A stretch of DNA of 61,719 nt from Caulobacterales bacterium (lineage in GTDB: Bacteria; Pseudomonadota; Alphaproteobacteria; Caulobacterales; Caulobacteraceae): positions 1 to 61,719 of the forward strand of contig CANJID010000013.1 in the NCBI GenBank assembly GCA_947474395.1, written 5' to 3'. The notes below the pieces were generated by a model, which was given only the letters and a program-made list of their open reading frames with translations, did no database searches and was not told the DNA's origin. The stretch's first letter is position 1; every line of letters starts with the position of its first letter. Both the position numbers and the translations under genes were made by a program. Shown in pieces: positions 33,927 to 42,898 of this stretch.

Positions 33927-34673
33927 TCAGACGGCCTTGGCTGGGACGCGGTAGTGGTAGCCGTACGCTTCGCTGAAGCCGAGGCTGCCGTACAGACCCA
34001 ACGCAGGCGCATTGCTCCGATGAACCTGCAGATAGGCGGTCCGCGCGCCCATGCGGCGGGCCCAGTTCATCAGTTCGCCGGTCAGCGCACGGCCATGCCC
34101 ACACCCCCTTAGGCCGGGCGACACGACGATGTCGAAGAGCCCGACGACCTCCAGGTCGTATACGGCCAGGCCATAGCCCACCGGTTCACCGTCGCGACGC
34201 AAGGTCACGAAGGCGGCGGGCGTGCGGATGCGCCCCAGGATCGCCGCGTGCTTCTCTCTAATACCCTCGGCCAAGCCGCTCGCCCTGGCGTAGCCGTCCA
34301 GCCACTCTCGAGAAGGCGCAGCCGAAATCTCTCCTGCCCCGCAATCCAACTCCGTGTCGAGCGGGACTGTAATGACAAGGGAGGGCTCGACCTGCTGGTA
34401 GCCGGCCTCGGCCAGGCTGACATCGGCATCATCGCCGGCGAGCGGCGAAATGCGGAATATCGGCGGCAATCCTTCTTCGCGGTACAGGCGCTCAGCCGCT
34501 TCCCGGACCTTATCGAACGGCGAAGAGGGGCTAAGGGCGTTCGCCGAGTTCGCGCGCTTGGTGTAGCCGTCGGACAGCCGGAGCGCCCATCCCCCAACCG
34601 CAATCGTTCGCGACGCCGGCCATGCGTTCAGCGCGTGCTCTTCGAGCCCCAGAATGTCGTCACGGGTCAGCAC
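33927..34673 (-). CDS. GNAT family N-acetyltransferase
   Basis: A 248-residue cytosolic protein. The C-terminal half is a GNAT domain: FVTLRRDGEPVGYGLAVYDLEVVGLFDIVVSPGLRGCGHGRALTGELMNWARR contains the acetyl-CoA pyrophosphate loop (R-G-C-G-H-G), followed by YLQVHRSNAPALGLYGSLGFSEAYGYHYR. The N-terminal half (WPASRTIAVGGWALRLSDGYTKRANSAN) is typical of a GNAT subgroup with an extra N-terminal domain. Acceptor substrate unknown. Confidence 0.82.
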   Translation of the reverse strand: MLTRDDILGLEEHALNAWPASRTIAVGGWALRLSDGYTKRANSANALSPSSPFDKVREAAERLYREEGLPPIFRISPLAGDDADVSLAEAGYQQVEPSLVITVPLDTELDCGAGEISAAPSREWLDGYARASGLAEGIREKHAAILGRIRTPAAFVTLRRDGEPVGYGLAVYDLEVVGLFDIVVSPGLRGCGHGRALTGELMNWARRMGARTAYLQVHRSNAPALGLYGSLGFSEAYGYHYRVPAKAV

Positions 34674-34891
34674 CCGACTACGGTAGCGGGAGCAGGCGAG
34701 GTCGCCTATGGGTCAAGAACCGCCATTGGCCAGCGTCCAGTCGGCGGACAACTGTCATCCTCCGGCCTTCCCGGCGGACAGTGGCCCAGGCAGAGCCCTC
34801 TGTTTAGCCATTGACACCATGCTGGACCGCCGACATCGACCAACGACTGAGCTTGGTTTGAAATCTTGCGCCGTGAATTGGAGACCGGGCC

Positions 34892-35500
34892 ATGAAGCTG
34901 ATCCTTCCTTTCGCCCTCGGCGGCGGCGCCCTGCTGGTCCCAGCCCTGGCCTCAGCCCATTTCCTGATGGTCGCGCCCACGCCCTGGCTGCAGCAGGATC
35001 AGCGCGGCGACCCACAGAAGCTGGCCCCCTGCGGCGGTGTCAGCGCCAACCCCGGCGTCCCGACCGGCGTGGTCACCCCGGTGCGCGGCGGCGACATGCT
35101 GCACGTCAAGCTACAGGAGACGGTCTTCCACCCCGGCCACTACCGGCTCGCCTTGGCCGTCTATGGCCGTTCCGAACTTCCCGCCGATCCGCCCACCAAG
35201 ACGCGTGACACGGAAAAGGGCCCCTGGTCCGTGTCAGCCAGGATCGACAAGAACCCCAAGCGGCCCATCCTGGCCGACGGCCTCTTCCAGCACACCACCA
35301 AACAGGAAGGCTTCTTTGAGACGGATGTGAAGCTTCCCAATATCGACTGCGCCACCTGCACCTTGCAGGTCATCGAATGGATGGGCGAGCACGGCAAGGG
35401 CGCCGACGGCGACTACAGCTACCATCACTGCGCCGTGCTGAAGATCACCGCCAACCCCGACCTGCCGGTCGACAGGGCCTGGCAGAAGCGCCTGCCCTAA
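34892..35500 (+). CDS. Secreted polysaccharide-monooxygenase-like protein (SCE4755 type)
   Basis: A 202-residue protein. Signal peptide ends ALASA and the mature protein starts HFLMVAPTPW, the N-terminal His of a lytic polysaccharide monooxygenase histidine brace. Candidate second His is in FHPGHYRLALAVYG; later CATCTLQVIEWMGEH and YSYHHCAVLKI match the end of the SCE4755 LPMO-like family. Copper-dependent oxidation is plausible, but these bacterial relatives have no established substrate. GGAGACCGGGCC precedes the start. It is a lone gene between the GNAT and the Kor operon and converges with the latter. Confidence 0.72.
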   Translation: MKLILPFALGGGALLVPALASAHFLMVAPTPWLQQDQRGDPQKLAPCGGVSANPGVPTGVVTPVRGGDMLHVKLQETVFHPGHYRLALAVYGRSELPADPPTKTRDTEKGPWSVSARIDKNPKRPILADGLFQHTTKQEGFFETDVKLPNIDCATCTLQVIEWMGEHGKGADGDYSYHHCAVLKITANPDLPVDRAWQKRLP

Positions 35501-35514
35501 AGGTCACGGCGGGC

Positions 35515-36570
35515 TCAGCGCAGCGACGCGTTGATCGCCGCCAATGCCGCTGCGCCCGGGACCAGGGCCGCGTCGCCCAGCTGGTTCAGGGGCGTCGCCG
35601 TGGTGTCCAGGTGCTCGTGCAGGTCGCCGGCCTCGGGGTCGACGTAGAGCACGCCGGTGACGATCTCTCCGGCGGCCTGGCGCTGCTGCAGATAGGTCAT
35701 GGCCGAGAGCCGGTCGCTGGGATCGTAGTGCTCGGCGAGCTTGCGCAGCTTCAAGACCGAGCCGTCGTGCTGGGTGACCAGCTCCACCGTGCCCGGCTGG
35801 TAGTCGGCGACGATCTCGTCCCGCTCCAGGATCAGGTCGAGGCTGTTCACCGCCTCGTTGTGGGCCCGCACATAGTCGAAGCTCTTGGTCGAGCCGGGGT
35901 GGTTGTTGAACGCCACGCAGGGGCTGATCACGTCGATGAAGGCCGAGCCCTGGTGGGTCAGGGCCGCCTTCAGGATGGGGATGAGCTGGTGCTTGTCGCC
36001 GGAGAAGCTGCGGGCGACGAAGCTGGCGCCCAGCTGCAGGGCGACGCTCACGAGATCGATGGCCTGGTCGGTATTGGCGACGCCCTTCTTGCTCTTGGAG
36101 CCCTTGTCCGAGGTCGCCGAGAACTGCCCCTTGGTCAGGCCATAGACCCCGTTGTTCTCCACCACATAGGTCATGTTCACGCTGCGGCGGATCGAATGGG
36201 CGAACTGGCCGAAGCCGATGGACGCGGAATCCCCGTCCCCCGACACCCCCAGGTAGATCAGGTCGCGATTGGCGAGGTTGGCCCCCGTCAGCACCGAGGG
36301 CATGCGCCCATGGACCGAGTTGAAGCCGTGGGAGGAGCCGAGGAAATAGGCCGGGGTCTTAGACGAGCAGCCGATCCCCGACAGCTTGGCGATGCGGTGC
36401 GGCGGCAGGTCGAGCTCGAAACAGGCCTGGATGATGCCGGCCGAGATGGAGTCGTGGCCGCAGCCGGCGCAGAGGGTCGAGATCGCCCCCTCGTAGTCGC
36501 GCCTGTTGAAGCCCAACGCATTGGTCGGCAGGCCCGGGTGATGCAGCTTTGGCTTGGCGAGGAAGGTCAT
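35515..36570 (-). CDS. korB: 2-oxoacid:ferredoxin oxidoreductase, beta subunit
   Basis: A 351-residue ThDP-binding subunit. CAGCGHDSISAGIIQA opens the domain, GIGCSS and HGRMPSVLTGANLANRD follow, and VSGDGDSASIGFGQFAHSIRRSVNMTYVVENNGVYGLTKGQ is the ThDP/Mg2+ motif. It has no ferredoxin insert, so Fe-S centres come from the partner encoded by the first gene. Together with the alpha subunit it converts 2-oxoglutarate (or another 2-oxoacid) and CoA to acyl-CoA with ferredoxin reduction. Its ATG overlaps the alpha-subunit stop (ATGA), indicating coupled translation. Confidence 0.88.
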   Translation of the reverse strand: MTFLAKPKLHHPGLPTNALGFNRRDYEGAISTLCAGCGHDSISAGIIQACFELDLPPHRIAKLSGIGCSSKTPAYFLGSSHGFNSVHGRMPSVLTGANLANRDLIYLGVSGDGDSASIGFGQFAHSIRRSVNMTYVVENNGVYGLTKGQFSATSDKGSKSKKGVANTDQAIDLVSVALQLGASFVARSFSGDKHQLIPILKAALTHQGSAFIDVISPCVAFNNHPGSTKSFDYVRAHNEAVNSLDLILERDEIVADYQPGTVELVTQHDGSVLKLRKLAEHYDPSDRLSAMTYLQQRQAAGEIVTGVLYVDPEAGDLHEHLDTTATPLNQLGDAALVPGAAALAAINASLR

Positions 36571-38402
36571 CTCAGCACTTCCCTGAGGGGCTGCATGTCG
36601 CGCGCCATGGAGGCGGCGAGCTCGCCGACGATGAAGCGGGCGGTGATCGGCGTGCCGTCGTAGTGCAGAACGGGCACGAGCTTGGCGGGGTCGATCCCAC
36701 CCTCGTTGACGATCAGGGTGCGCAGCTGCCCGTCCCTGTTCTGCTCGACCACGAACAGCTGCTCGTGCTCGGCGATGAAGTCGAACACCTCGTCCTGGAA
36801 GGGAAAGCCGCGAATCCGCAGGGCGTCCAGGTGCACGCCCTTGCTCTCCAGGGTCTGGAGCGCCTCCTGCATGGCCGCCGAGGTGGAGCCGAAATAGATC
36901 ACCCCGTTCGGCGTGGCGCGGCGGGCGTTGCGGCGCACCGGGGCGGGGATCAGGGCCTTGGCGGTGTCGAACTTCCTGGTCAGCCGGTCCACGTTCTCGA
37001 CATAGGCCGCGCCGTTCTCGGTGTAGCGGGCGTATTGGTCATGGGAGGTGCCCCGGGTGACGTAGGCGCCGCGCTCAGGGTGCACGCCGGGATAGGTGCG
37101 GTAGGGGATGCCGTCCCCGTCCACGTCGAGGTAGCGGCCGAACTCGGCGCCCGCCTCCAGGTCCTCGGCGCTCAGCACCTTGCCGCGGTCCAGCGTGCGC
37201 GTGTCGTCCCACTCGAAGGGGGCGGTCAGCCACTCGTTCATGCCGATGTCGAGGTCGAGCATGACGAAGATGGTGGTCTGCAGCCGGTCGGCGAGGTCGA
37301 AGGCCAGCGCCCCGAAGTGGAAGCACTCGTTCGGGTCCTCGGGGAACAGCATGGGGTGCTTGGTGTCCCCGTGGCTGGCGTAGGCGGCGATCAGGAGGTC
37401 CGCCTGCTGGGTGCGGGTGGGCATGCCGGTCGAGGGCCCGCCCCGCTGCACGTCGAAGATCACCGCCGGGATCTCGGCGAAATAGGACAGGCCGATGAAC
37501 TCCTGCATCAGGGATACGCCCGGCCCCGAGGTGCAGGTGAAGGCCCGGGCGCCGTTCCAGCCGGCTCCGGTGACCATGCCGATGGAGGCGATCTCGTCCT
37601 CCGCCTGGACGATGGCGTAGAGGGCCTTGCCGGTCTCGGGCTCGGTCCGCAGCTTCTTGCAGTAGCGGGCGAAGGCCTCGGCCACCGATGTCGAGGGGGT
37701 GATCGGATACCAAGCGCAGACCGTCGCCCCGCCATAGACCGCGCCGAGCGCCGCCGCGGCGTTGCCCTCGATGTAGATGCGATCGCCGACGCCTTCCGCC
37801 GCCTGCACCTTCAGGCCGATGGGCTTCATGTGCTCAGCCGCCGCGTCCCTGCCCATGTGCAGGGCCTGGATGTTGGGGGCGATCAGGGCGTCCTTGCCCT
37901 TGAACTGCTGGGCGATCAGCGCCTCGACCGCCGCAGTCTCCATGTCCAAGAGCCAGGACAGGGCCCCGACGTAGACGATGTTCTTGAAGAGCTGGCGCTG
38001 GCGCGGGTCCGAATAGGCCCGGTTGCAGATCGCCGTCAGGGGCATGCCCAGGATCCGGATGTCCTCGCGGAACTTGGAGGCCGGCATGGGTTTGGTGGAA
38101 TCGTAGAACAGGTAGCCCCCCGGCTCGATGGAGGCGATGTCCTCGTCCCAGGTCTGGGGGTTCATGGCCACCATCAGGTCGACGCCGCCGCGACGCCCCA
38201 GCCAGCCGGCGCCTGACACCCGCACCTCGTACCAGGTCGGCAGCCCCTGGATGTTGGAGGGGAAGATGTTGCGGGCCGCCACCGGCACACCCATGCGGAT
38301 GATCGACTTGGCGAACAGGGCGTTGGCGCTGGCCGAGCCCGAGCCGTTCACATTGGCGAAGCGGACCACGAAGTCGTTGGTGCGGGTCAGCGGCTTTGGC
38401 AT
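36567..38402 (-). CDS. korA: 2-oxoacid:ferredoxin oxidoreductase, fused gamma-alpha subunit
   Basis: A 611-residue protein. Residues ~8-190 form the gamma domain (FVVRFANVNGSGSASANALFAKSIIRMG), and residues ~215-600 the alpha/pyrimidine domain with YPITPSTSVAEAF, the EDEIASIGMVTGAGWNGARAFTCTSGPG loop and DVQRGGPSTGMPTRTQQADL. This is the 2-oxoglutarate-type (KorA) arrangement. Start at 38402 is 16 bases inside the upstream gene, and the stop overlaps korB. Oxygen-tolerant Kor enzymes work in aerobic alphaproteobacteria and actinobacteria; 2-oxoglutarate is the most likely substrate, not proven. Confidence 0.88.
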   Translation of the reverse strand: MPKPLTRTNDFVVRFANVNGSGSASANALFAKSIIRMGVPVAARNIFPSNIQGLPTWYEVRVSGAGWLGRRGGVDLMVAMNPQTWDEDIASIEPGGYLFYDSTKPMPASKFREDIRILGMPLTAICNRAYSDPRQRQLFKNIVYVGALSWLLDMETAAVEALIAQQFKGKDALIAPNIQALHMGRDAAAEHMKPIGLKVQAAEGVGDRIYIEGNAAAALGAVYGGATVCAWYPITPSTSVAEAFARYCKKLRTEPETGKALYAIVQAEDEIASIGMVTGAGWNGARAFTCTSGPGVSLMQEFIGLSYFAEIPAVIFDVQRGGPSTGMPTRTQQADLLIAAYASHGDTKHPMLFPEDPNECFHFGALAFDLADRLQTTIFVMLDLDIGMNEWLTAPFEWDDTRTLDRGKVLSAEDLEAGAEFGRYLDVDGDGIPYRTYPGVHPERGAYVTRGTSHDQYARYTENGAAYVENVDRLTRKFDTAKALIPAPVRRNARRATPNGVIYFGSTSAAMQEALQTLESKGVHLDALRIRGFPFQDEVFDFIAEHEQLFVVEQNRDGQLRTLIVNEGGIDPAKLVPVLHYDGTPITARFIVGELAASMARDMQPLREVLR

Positions 38403-40249
38403 GAGGACCCCGCCAGCGTCATGTCGAGGCGGAACTTCTGCATGTCCCAGGCCCCGGTGGGACAGCGTTCGGCGCAGAGCCCGCAGTGCAGGCAGACGTC
38501 CTCGTCCTTGACCATCACCCGGCGGGTCTTCAGCTCGGGGGAGACATAGAGGGCCTGGGAGAGGGTCTTGGCCGGGGCGGTCAGGCGACTTCGAAGCTCG
38601 CTCTCCTCGCCGTTGTCCGTGAAGGTGATGCAGTCCACCGGGCAGATGTCGACGCAGGCGTCGCACTCGATGCAGGCGGGCGGAGCGAACACCGTCTGCA
38701 CGTCGCAGTTCAGGCAGCGCTGGGCCTCAGCGAAGCCGAGCTCGCGGTCGAAGCCCAGCTCGACCTCCACCTTCACATTCTTGAGCGCGACCTCCCTGTC
38801 GCGCAGGGGGACCTTGAAACGCAGATCGTTGGAGACGTCGTTGTCGTAGGACCACTCGTGGATGCCCATCTTCTGGCTGGCCAGGGTCACCCCCGGCGCC
38901 GGGCGCTGGCGGACATCCTCGCCGCGGCAGTAGAGGTCGATGGAGACGGCCGCGTCGTGCCCGTGGGCCACGGCCCAGATGATGTTCTTGGGCCCGAAGG
39001 CCGCGTCGCCGCCGAAGAACACCCCGGGCAGGGTCGACTGGAAGGTGGCCGCATCCACCACCGGCATGCCCCAGCGGTCGAACTCCATGCCGATCTCGCG
39101 CTCGATCCAGGGGAAGCTGTTCTCCTGTCCGATCGCCAGCAGCACGTCGTCGCATTCGAAGTGCTGGTCGGGATTTCCCGTCGGCACGAGCGTACGGCGG
39201 CCCCGGTCGTCGATGACGGGCGCCACCTCCTCGAAGGTCACGCCGGTCAGGCGCCCGCCCTCGTGGGTGAATGCCTTGGGGACCAGGAAGTTGAGGATCG
39301 GGATGCCCTCGTGCATCGCGTCCTCCTTCTCCCAGGCGGAGGCCTTCATCTCCTCGAAGCCCGAGCGGACGATCACCTTGACGTCCTCGCCGCCCAGCCG
39401 GCGGGAGGTGCGGCAGCAGTCCATGGCGGTATTGCCGCCGCCGAGGACGATCACCCGGCGGCCGATCCTGTCCACGTGCTCGAAGGAAACGTTGGAGAGC
39501 CAGTCGATACCGATGTGGATATTGGCCGCCGCCTCCTGGCGTCCGGGAATCTCCAGGTCGCGGCCGCGCGGGGCGCCGGAGCCGACGAAGACCGCGTCGT
39601 AGCCCTCCTCCAGCAGCGCCTTCAGGCTGTCGATCCTCTCGCCCAGCCGCATCTCGAGGCCGAGGCCGGTGATGTAGCCGACCTCCTCGTCGATCACTTC
39701 CTCGGGCAGACGGAAGCGGGGAATCTGGCTGCGGATCATGCCGCCGCCCTTCGCGTCCCCGTCATAGACCGTCACGTGGTAGCCCAGCGGGGCGAGGTCG
39801 CGCGCCACGGTCAGGGAGGCCGGCCCGGCGCCGATACAGGCGACGCGCTTTCCGTTCTTCGCGGCAGGTGCGGTGGGCAAGCGGTGGGCGATGTCGCCCT
39901 TGTTGTCGGCGGCCACGCGCTTCAGCCGGCAGATGGCGACCGGCTCGTCCTCCACCCGGCCGCGCCGGCAGGCGGGCTCGCAGGGACGGTCGCAGGTGCG
40001 CCCCAAGATCCCGGGGAAGACGTTCGACTTCCAGTTGATCATGTAGGCGTCGTCGTAACGCCCGTCCGCGATCAGCCTGATGTACTCGGGGACCGGGGTA
40101 TGGGCCGGACAGGCCCACTGACAATCGACGACCTTATGGAAATAATCCGACTGCCCAATATCGGTGGGTTCCAAACGGACTCTCCCTACCCCCTCGTCTT
40201 TAGGGCCGGGCAAGGCGGTATCCACGCTACCGACACTTGACCGGCTCAT
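38387..40249 (-). CDS. FAD/NAD(P) oxidoreductase (GltD-like) fused to a 2[4Fe-4S] ferredoxin domain, Kor partner
   Basis: A 620-residue protein. An N-terminal Fe-S helical domain of the GltD type (CQWACPAHTPVPEYIRLI, CDRPCEPACRRG) is followed by FAD and NAD(P) Rossmann folds (CIGAGPASLTVARDLAPLGYHVTVYD, VIVLGGGNTAMDCCR, GVFFGGDAAFGPKNIIWAVAHGHDAA). The C-terminus is a bacterial ferredoxin with two [4Fe-4S] motifs (CIECDACVDICPVDC and CLHCGLCAERCPTGA). It probably links Kor ferredoxin-level electrons to NAD(P)H. First gene of the kor operon; its 3' end overlaps korA by 16 bases. Confidence 0.85.
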   Translation of the reverse strand: MSRSSVGSVDTALPGPKDEGVGRVRLEPTDIGQSDYFHKVVDCQWACPAHTPVPEYIRLIADGRYDDAYMINWKSNVFPGILGRTCDRPCEPACRRGRVEDEPVAICRLKRVAADNKGDIAHRLPTAPAAKNGKRVACIGAGPASLTVARDLAPLGYHVTVYDGDAKGGGMIRSQIPRFRLPEEVIDEEVGYITGLGLEMRLGERIDSLKALLEEGYDAVFVGSGAPRGRDLEIPGRQEAAANIHIGIDWLSNVSFEHVDRIGRRVIVLGGGNTAMDCCRTSRRLGGEDVKVIVRSGFEEMKASAWEKEDAMHEGIPILNFLVPKAFTHEGGRLTGVTFEEVAPVIDDRGRRTLVPTGNPDQHFECDDVLLAIGQENSFPWIEREIGMEFDRWGMPVVDAATFQSTLPGVFFGGDAAFGPKNIIWAVAHGHDAAVSIDLYCRGEDVRQRPAPGVTLASQKMGIHEWSYDNDVSNDLRFKVPLRDREVALKNVKVEVELGFDRELGFAEAQRCLNCDVQTVFAPPACIECDACVDICPVDCITFTDNGEESELRSRLTAPAKTLSQALYVSPELKTRRVMVKDEDVCLHCGLCAERCPTGAWDMQKFRLDMTLAGSSCQSR

Positions 40250-40607
40250 GCGAGGCGTTGATCGACGTTAATGCGGCGGGCGGCGTCTCGCCAATGACCT
40301 ATTGGCGGCTACCTTCCCGTCACCCTCCCCTGTTCTTTGCACTGCACAATTTCGACCTTGGCCCAACCTTGGTCGTCCGGTCTAATTCTCATCACCATAC
40401 GCCGCTTCGTCGCGCTTGAAAGGGTTTACGCGGCGCGGACGCCGAACCCTCGGCAAGGTTCGCCTTGAGAGCGAGTTCCGTCGTCCGGCGCTGCCGCCAG
40501 CTTATGGCTCTGGATCGGCCGCGCGGGCCGGTCTAAAGGTTCTTGAGATTTGAGCTGCGCCGCGACCGCGGGAAACGCGGCCCGGCCGGACCTTGAGGGG
40601 GGACCGC
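40250..40607. promoter_or_regulatory. Divergent control region between kor operon and PQQ dehydrogenase
   Basis: A 358-base gap without a supported gene. It contains a 19-base palindrome CGCCAATGACCTATTGGCG at 40289-40307 (7-bp arms, 5-base spacer), 40 bases before the kor start, and a weaker dyad CGAACC...GGTTCG at 40443-40462. The segment 40330-40400 is AT-richer and could hold promoters for both directions. A 60-codon open frame at 40237-40419 has no family features and I do not call it. Confidence 0.5.
40289..40307. promoter_or_regulatory. 19-bp palindrome upstream of kor operon
   Basis: Perfect inverted repeat CGCCAAT-GACCT-ATTGGCG placed 40 bases upstream of the first kor gene, where a repressor or activator dimer would affect its promoter. 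The regulator is not identified. Confidence 0.5.
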
Positions 40608-42770
40608 ATGCCGTCGCGTTTCAACTGGAGAAGCCTGGCCGCCGTGGGCTTGGCGGCCCTGATCGGGGTCGCAACCCATGGGGGAGCGGACGCCGGCGCC
40701 CCCGCCGCGTCGGCGCCGGCGCCGGCGCCGGCCGTGAACTACGGCCCCCCTGAGGGTGGGGTCGCCCCCGAGATCCGGCCCGCCCCGGCCTTCACCGGCG
40801 CCCAGTTGGCCGCCCCCCCGACGGACGGCTGGCCGACCAACGGCGGCTCGACCTTCAACCAGCGCTATACGCCGCTGAGCCAGATCAACCGCGACAACAT
40901 CAAGGACCTGAAGGCGGAGTGGCGGGCCTCGCTGAACGGCTCGGGCCTGCGTCCCGGCGTCAACAGCCAGGGCCAGCCGATCGTCTACGACGGCGTCATC
41001 TACGTCCAGACCGGCGAGAACGACGTGGTCGCGGTCTCCATCGAGACCGGCAAGCTGCTCTGGCAATACAAGGCCAACCTGGACCCCTTCGAGGTCCGGC
41101 CCTGCTGCGGCTGGAACGGCCGCGGCGTGGCCATCGGCGAGGGCAAGATCTTCCTCGGGCGGATCGACGCCAAGCTGGTCGCCCTCGACCAGAAGACCGG
41201 CAAGGTGGCCTGGTCGATCCAGGCGGCTCTGCCGAAGGAAGGCTACGCCATCGCCCAGGCGCCGCTCTATTACGACGGCCTGGTGGTGACCGGCTTCGCG
41301 GGCTCGGACATGGGCATCCGCGGCCGCATGACCGCCTACGACGCCAAGGACGGCCACCAGGTCTGGAACTTCAACCTGATCCCCGGCCCCGGCGAGTTCG
41401 GCCATGACACCTGGCCGGCGAACAGCGAGGTCTGGAAGTACGGCGGAGCCGGCACCTGGCAGACCCCGGCGCTGGACCCCAAGCTCGGCCTCCTGATCTT
41501 CTCCACCGCCAATCCCGGGCCGGTGCAGAACGGCGCCCTGCGCGGCGGCGACAACCTGTTCTCGGACTCGATCGTGGCGCTCGACGCCAAGACCGGCAAA
41601 TACAAGTGGCACTACCAGCAGGTGCACCACGACATCTGGGACTATGACGCCCCGAACCCGGTGATCCTGGCCGACATCATCTACAAGGGTAGGCCGCGCC
41701 AGATCCTGAGCCAGACCAGCAAGAGCGGCTTCACCTTCCTCCTCGACCGCACCAACGGGAAGCCGCTGATCGGCATCCCCGAAGTCGCGGTGATGCAGAA
41801 CGCCCAGCAGAAGACCGCCAAGACCCAGCCCTGGCCGGTCGGCACCGCCATCGTCCCGCAGGAAATCGACATCGCCCCTGAGGACTTCGACCTGATCAAC
41901 GGGGGCAAGATTTTCACCCCCTTCACCCAGGTCGGGATCGTCAACAAGCCCGCCTCGGCGGTCAGCTGGTGGCCCTCGTCCTACGATCCGAAGCAGCAGC
42001 TGGTCTTCCTCTGCGGCAACGACGGGGTGTTCGGGCGCATCGGCGGCGACCCGACCTATCCGGTGGAGCCCGGCGCCCTCTATTCCGGCTCGGCGCCCAT
42101 GCGCGTGGCCGCCACCGCGAGGCGCAGCATCTGGGGCGGCCTCGATGTCACCACCAACACCTTCAAGTGGCGCTTCCAGTGGACTGACGGCTGCGGCTCG
42201 GGCTCCCTCGCCACCGGCGGCGGCCTGGTCTTCATCGGCCGCACGGAGGGCAAGCTGGTCGCCTACAACTCGTCGACCGGCCACAAGGTGTGGGAATTCC
42301 AGCTGGATGGGGGCACGGCTGCTCCTGCTTCATCCTTCGAGTACAAGGGCAAGCAGTACATCGCGATCGTCGCCGGGGGCGGCGCCGGCGGCAAGCGCAA
42401 CGACGGCCTGTGGCTGTTCTCGCTCAGCGGAACCAAGGGCCCCCTCCCCGCCGGATCGGCGAGCCCCGTCGGCCAGCCCCAGCGCAATCCCGGCGAGCCG
42501 GTGGTGGCGCGCGCCCCGCCCAACACCCGCCTGCCCAACCTGTCCGTCGGCAGGGAGACCTACGTCACCGTCTGCGCGGCCTGCCACGGCCCGACCGGGG
42601 AAGGCTCGCTCCACGGCCTCAAGCTGACCAACGCCCTGACCCAGGCGCAGATCGTCGCCAAGCAGAACACCGGCGGCGGCGAGATGCCCTCCTTCGCGGA
42701 GTTCAGCGAGGGCCAGAAACTGGACGTAGCGGCCTACGTCATGGGCCTGGTCAAGGACCGCAAGCCTTAA
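40608..42770 (+). CDS. PQQ-dependent dehydrogenase (quinoprotein) with C-terminal cytochrome c domain
   Basis: A 720-residue secreted quinohaemoprotein. After a signal and Ala/Pro stretch, the eight-bladed propeller has W-motifs (TGKLLWQYK, TGKVAWSIQ, DGHQVWNFN, TGKYKWHYQQVHHDIWDYD, TGHKVWEFQ). RPCCGW gives the vicinal Cys pair that sits over PQQ. VHHDIWDYDAPNP carries the catalytic Asp. The C-terminal ~80 residues are a cytochrome c with CAACH and a Met in GEMPSF, as in type II alcohol dehydrogenases. It oxidises an alcohol or aldehyde in the periplasm and passes electrons to the respiratory chain. The start at 40608 follows GAGGGGGGACCGC. PQQ synthesis genes are not in the window. Confidence 0.9.
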   Translation: MPSRFNWRSLAAVGLAALIGVATHGGADAGAPAASAPAPAPAVNYGPPEGGVAPEIRPAPAFTGAQLAAPPTDGWPTNGGSTFNQRYTPLSQINRDNIKDLKAEWRASLNGSGLRPGVNSQGQPIVYDGVIYVQTGENDVVAVSIETGKLLWQYKANLDPFEVRPCCGWNGRGVAIGEGKIFLGRIDAKLVALDQKTGKVAWSIQAALPKEGYAIAQAPLYYDGLVVTGFAGSDMGIRGRMTAYDAKDGHQVWNFNLIPGPGEFGHDTWPANSEVWKYGGAGTWQTPALDPKLGLLIFSTANPGPVQNGALRGGDNLFSDSIVALDAKTGKYKWHYQQVHHDIWDYDAPNPVILADIIYKGRPRQILSQTSKSGFTFLLDRTNGKPLIGIPEVAVMQNAQQKTAKTQPWPVGTAIVPQEIDIAPEDFDLINGGKIFTPFTQVGIVNKPASAVSWWPSSYDPKQQLVFLCGNDGVFGRIGGDPTYPVEPGALYSGSAPMRVAATARRSIWGGLDVTTNTFKWRFQWTDGCGSGSLATGGGLVFIGRTEGKLVAYNSSTGHKVWEFQLDGGTAAPASSFEYKGKQYIAIVAGGGAGGKRNDGLWLFSLSGTKGPLPAGSASPVGQPQRNPGEPVVARAPPNTRLPNLSVGRETYVTVCAACHGPTGEGSLHGLKLTNALTQAQIVAKQNTGGGEMPSFAEFSEGQKLDVAAYVMGLVKDRKP

Positions 42771-42777
42771 GAGCCTT

Positions 42778-42809
42778 CCGGCGCCGCGCGAAAAACCGCG
42801 CGGCGCCGG
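42778..42809 (+). terminator. Intercistronic hairpin, 13-bp perfect stem
   Basis: CCGGCGCCGCGCG / CGCGCGGCGCCGG with a loop of five A and one C, immediately after the PQQ dehydrogenase stop. It lacks a T-run, so it may act as an mRNA-stabilising stem or a partial terminator before the next gene (42899). Confidence 0.5.
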
Positions 42810-42898
42810 CGATCATTTGCAAACCGCCGGGGTTGGCGGAGACTGCCGTTGAAAACGAGAGCGGCGCGCAGATACGACGCCGCGACCTGGGAGGTCCC

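Noticed and set aside
40533-42284. 583-codon minus-strand frame opposite the PQQ dehydrogenase
   Set aside because: Shadow of a quinoprotein with unmistakable propeller motifs and CAACH.
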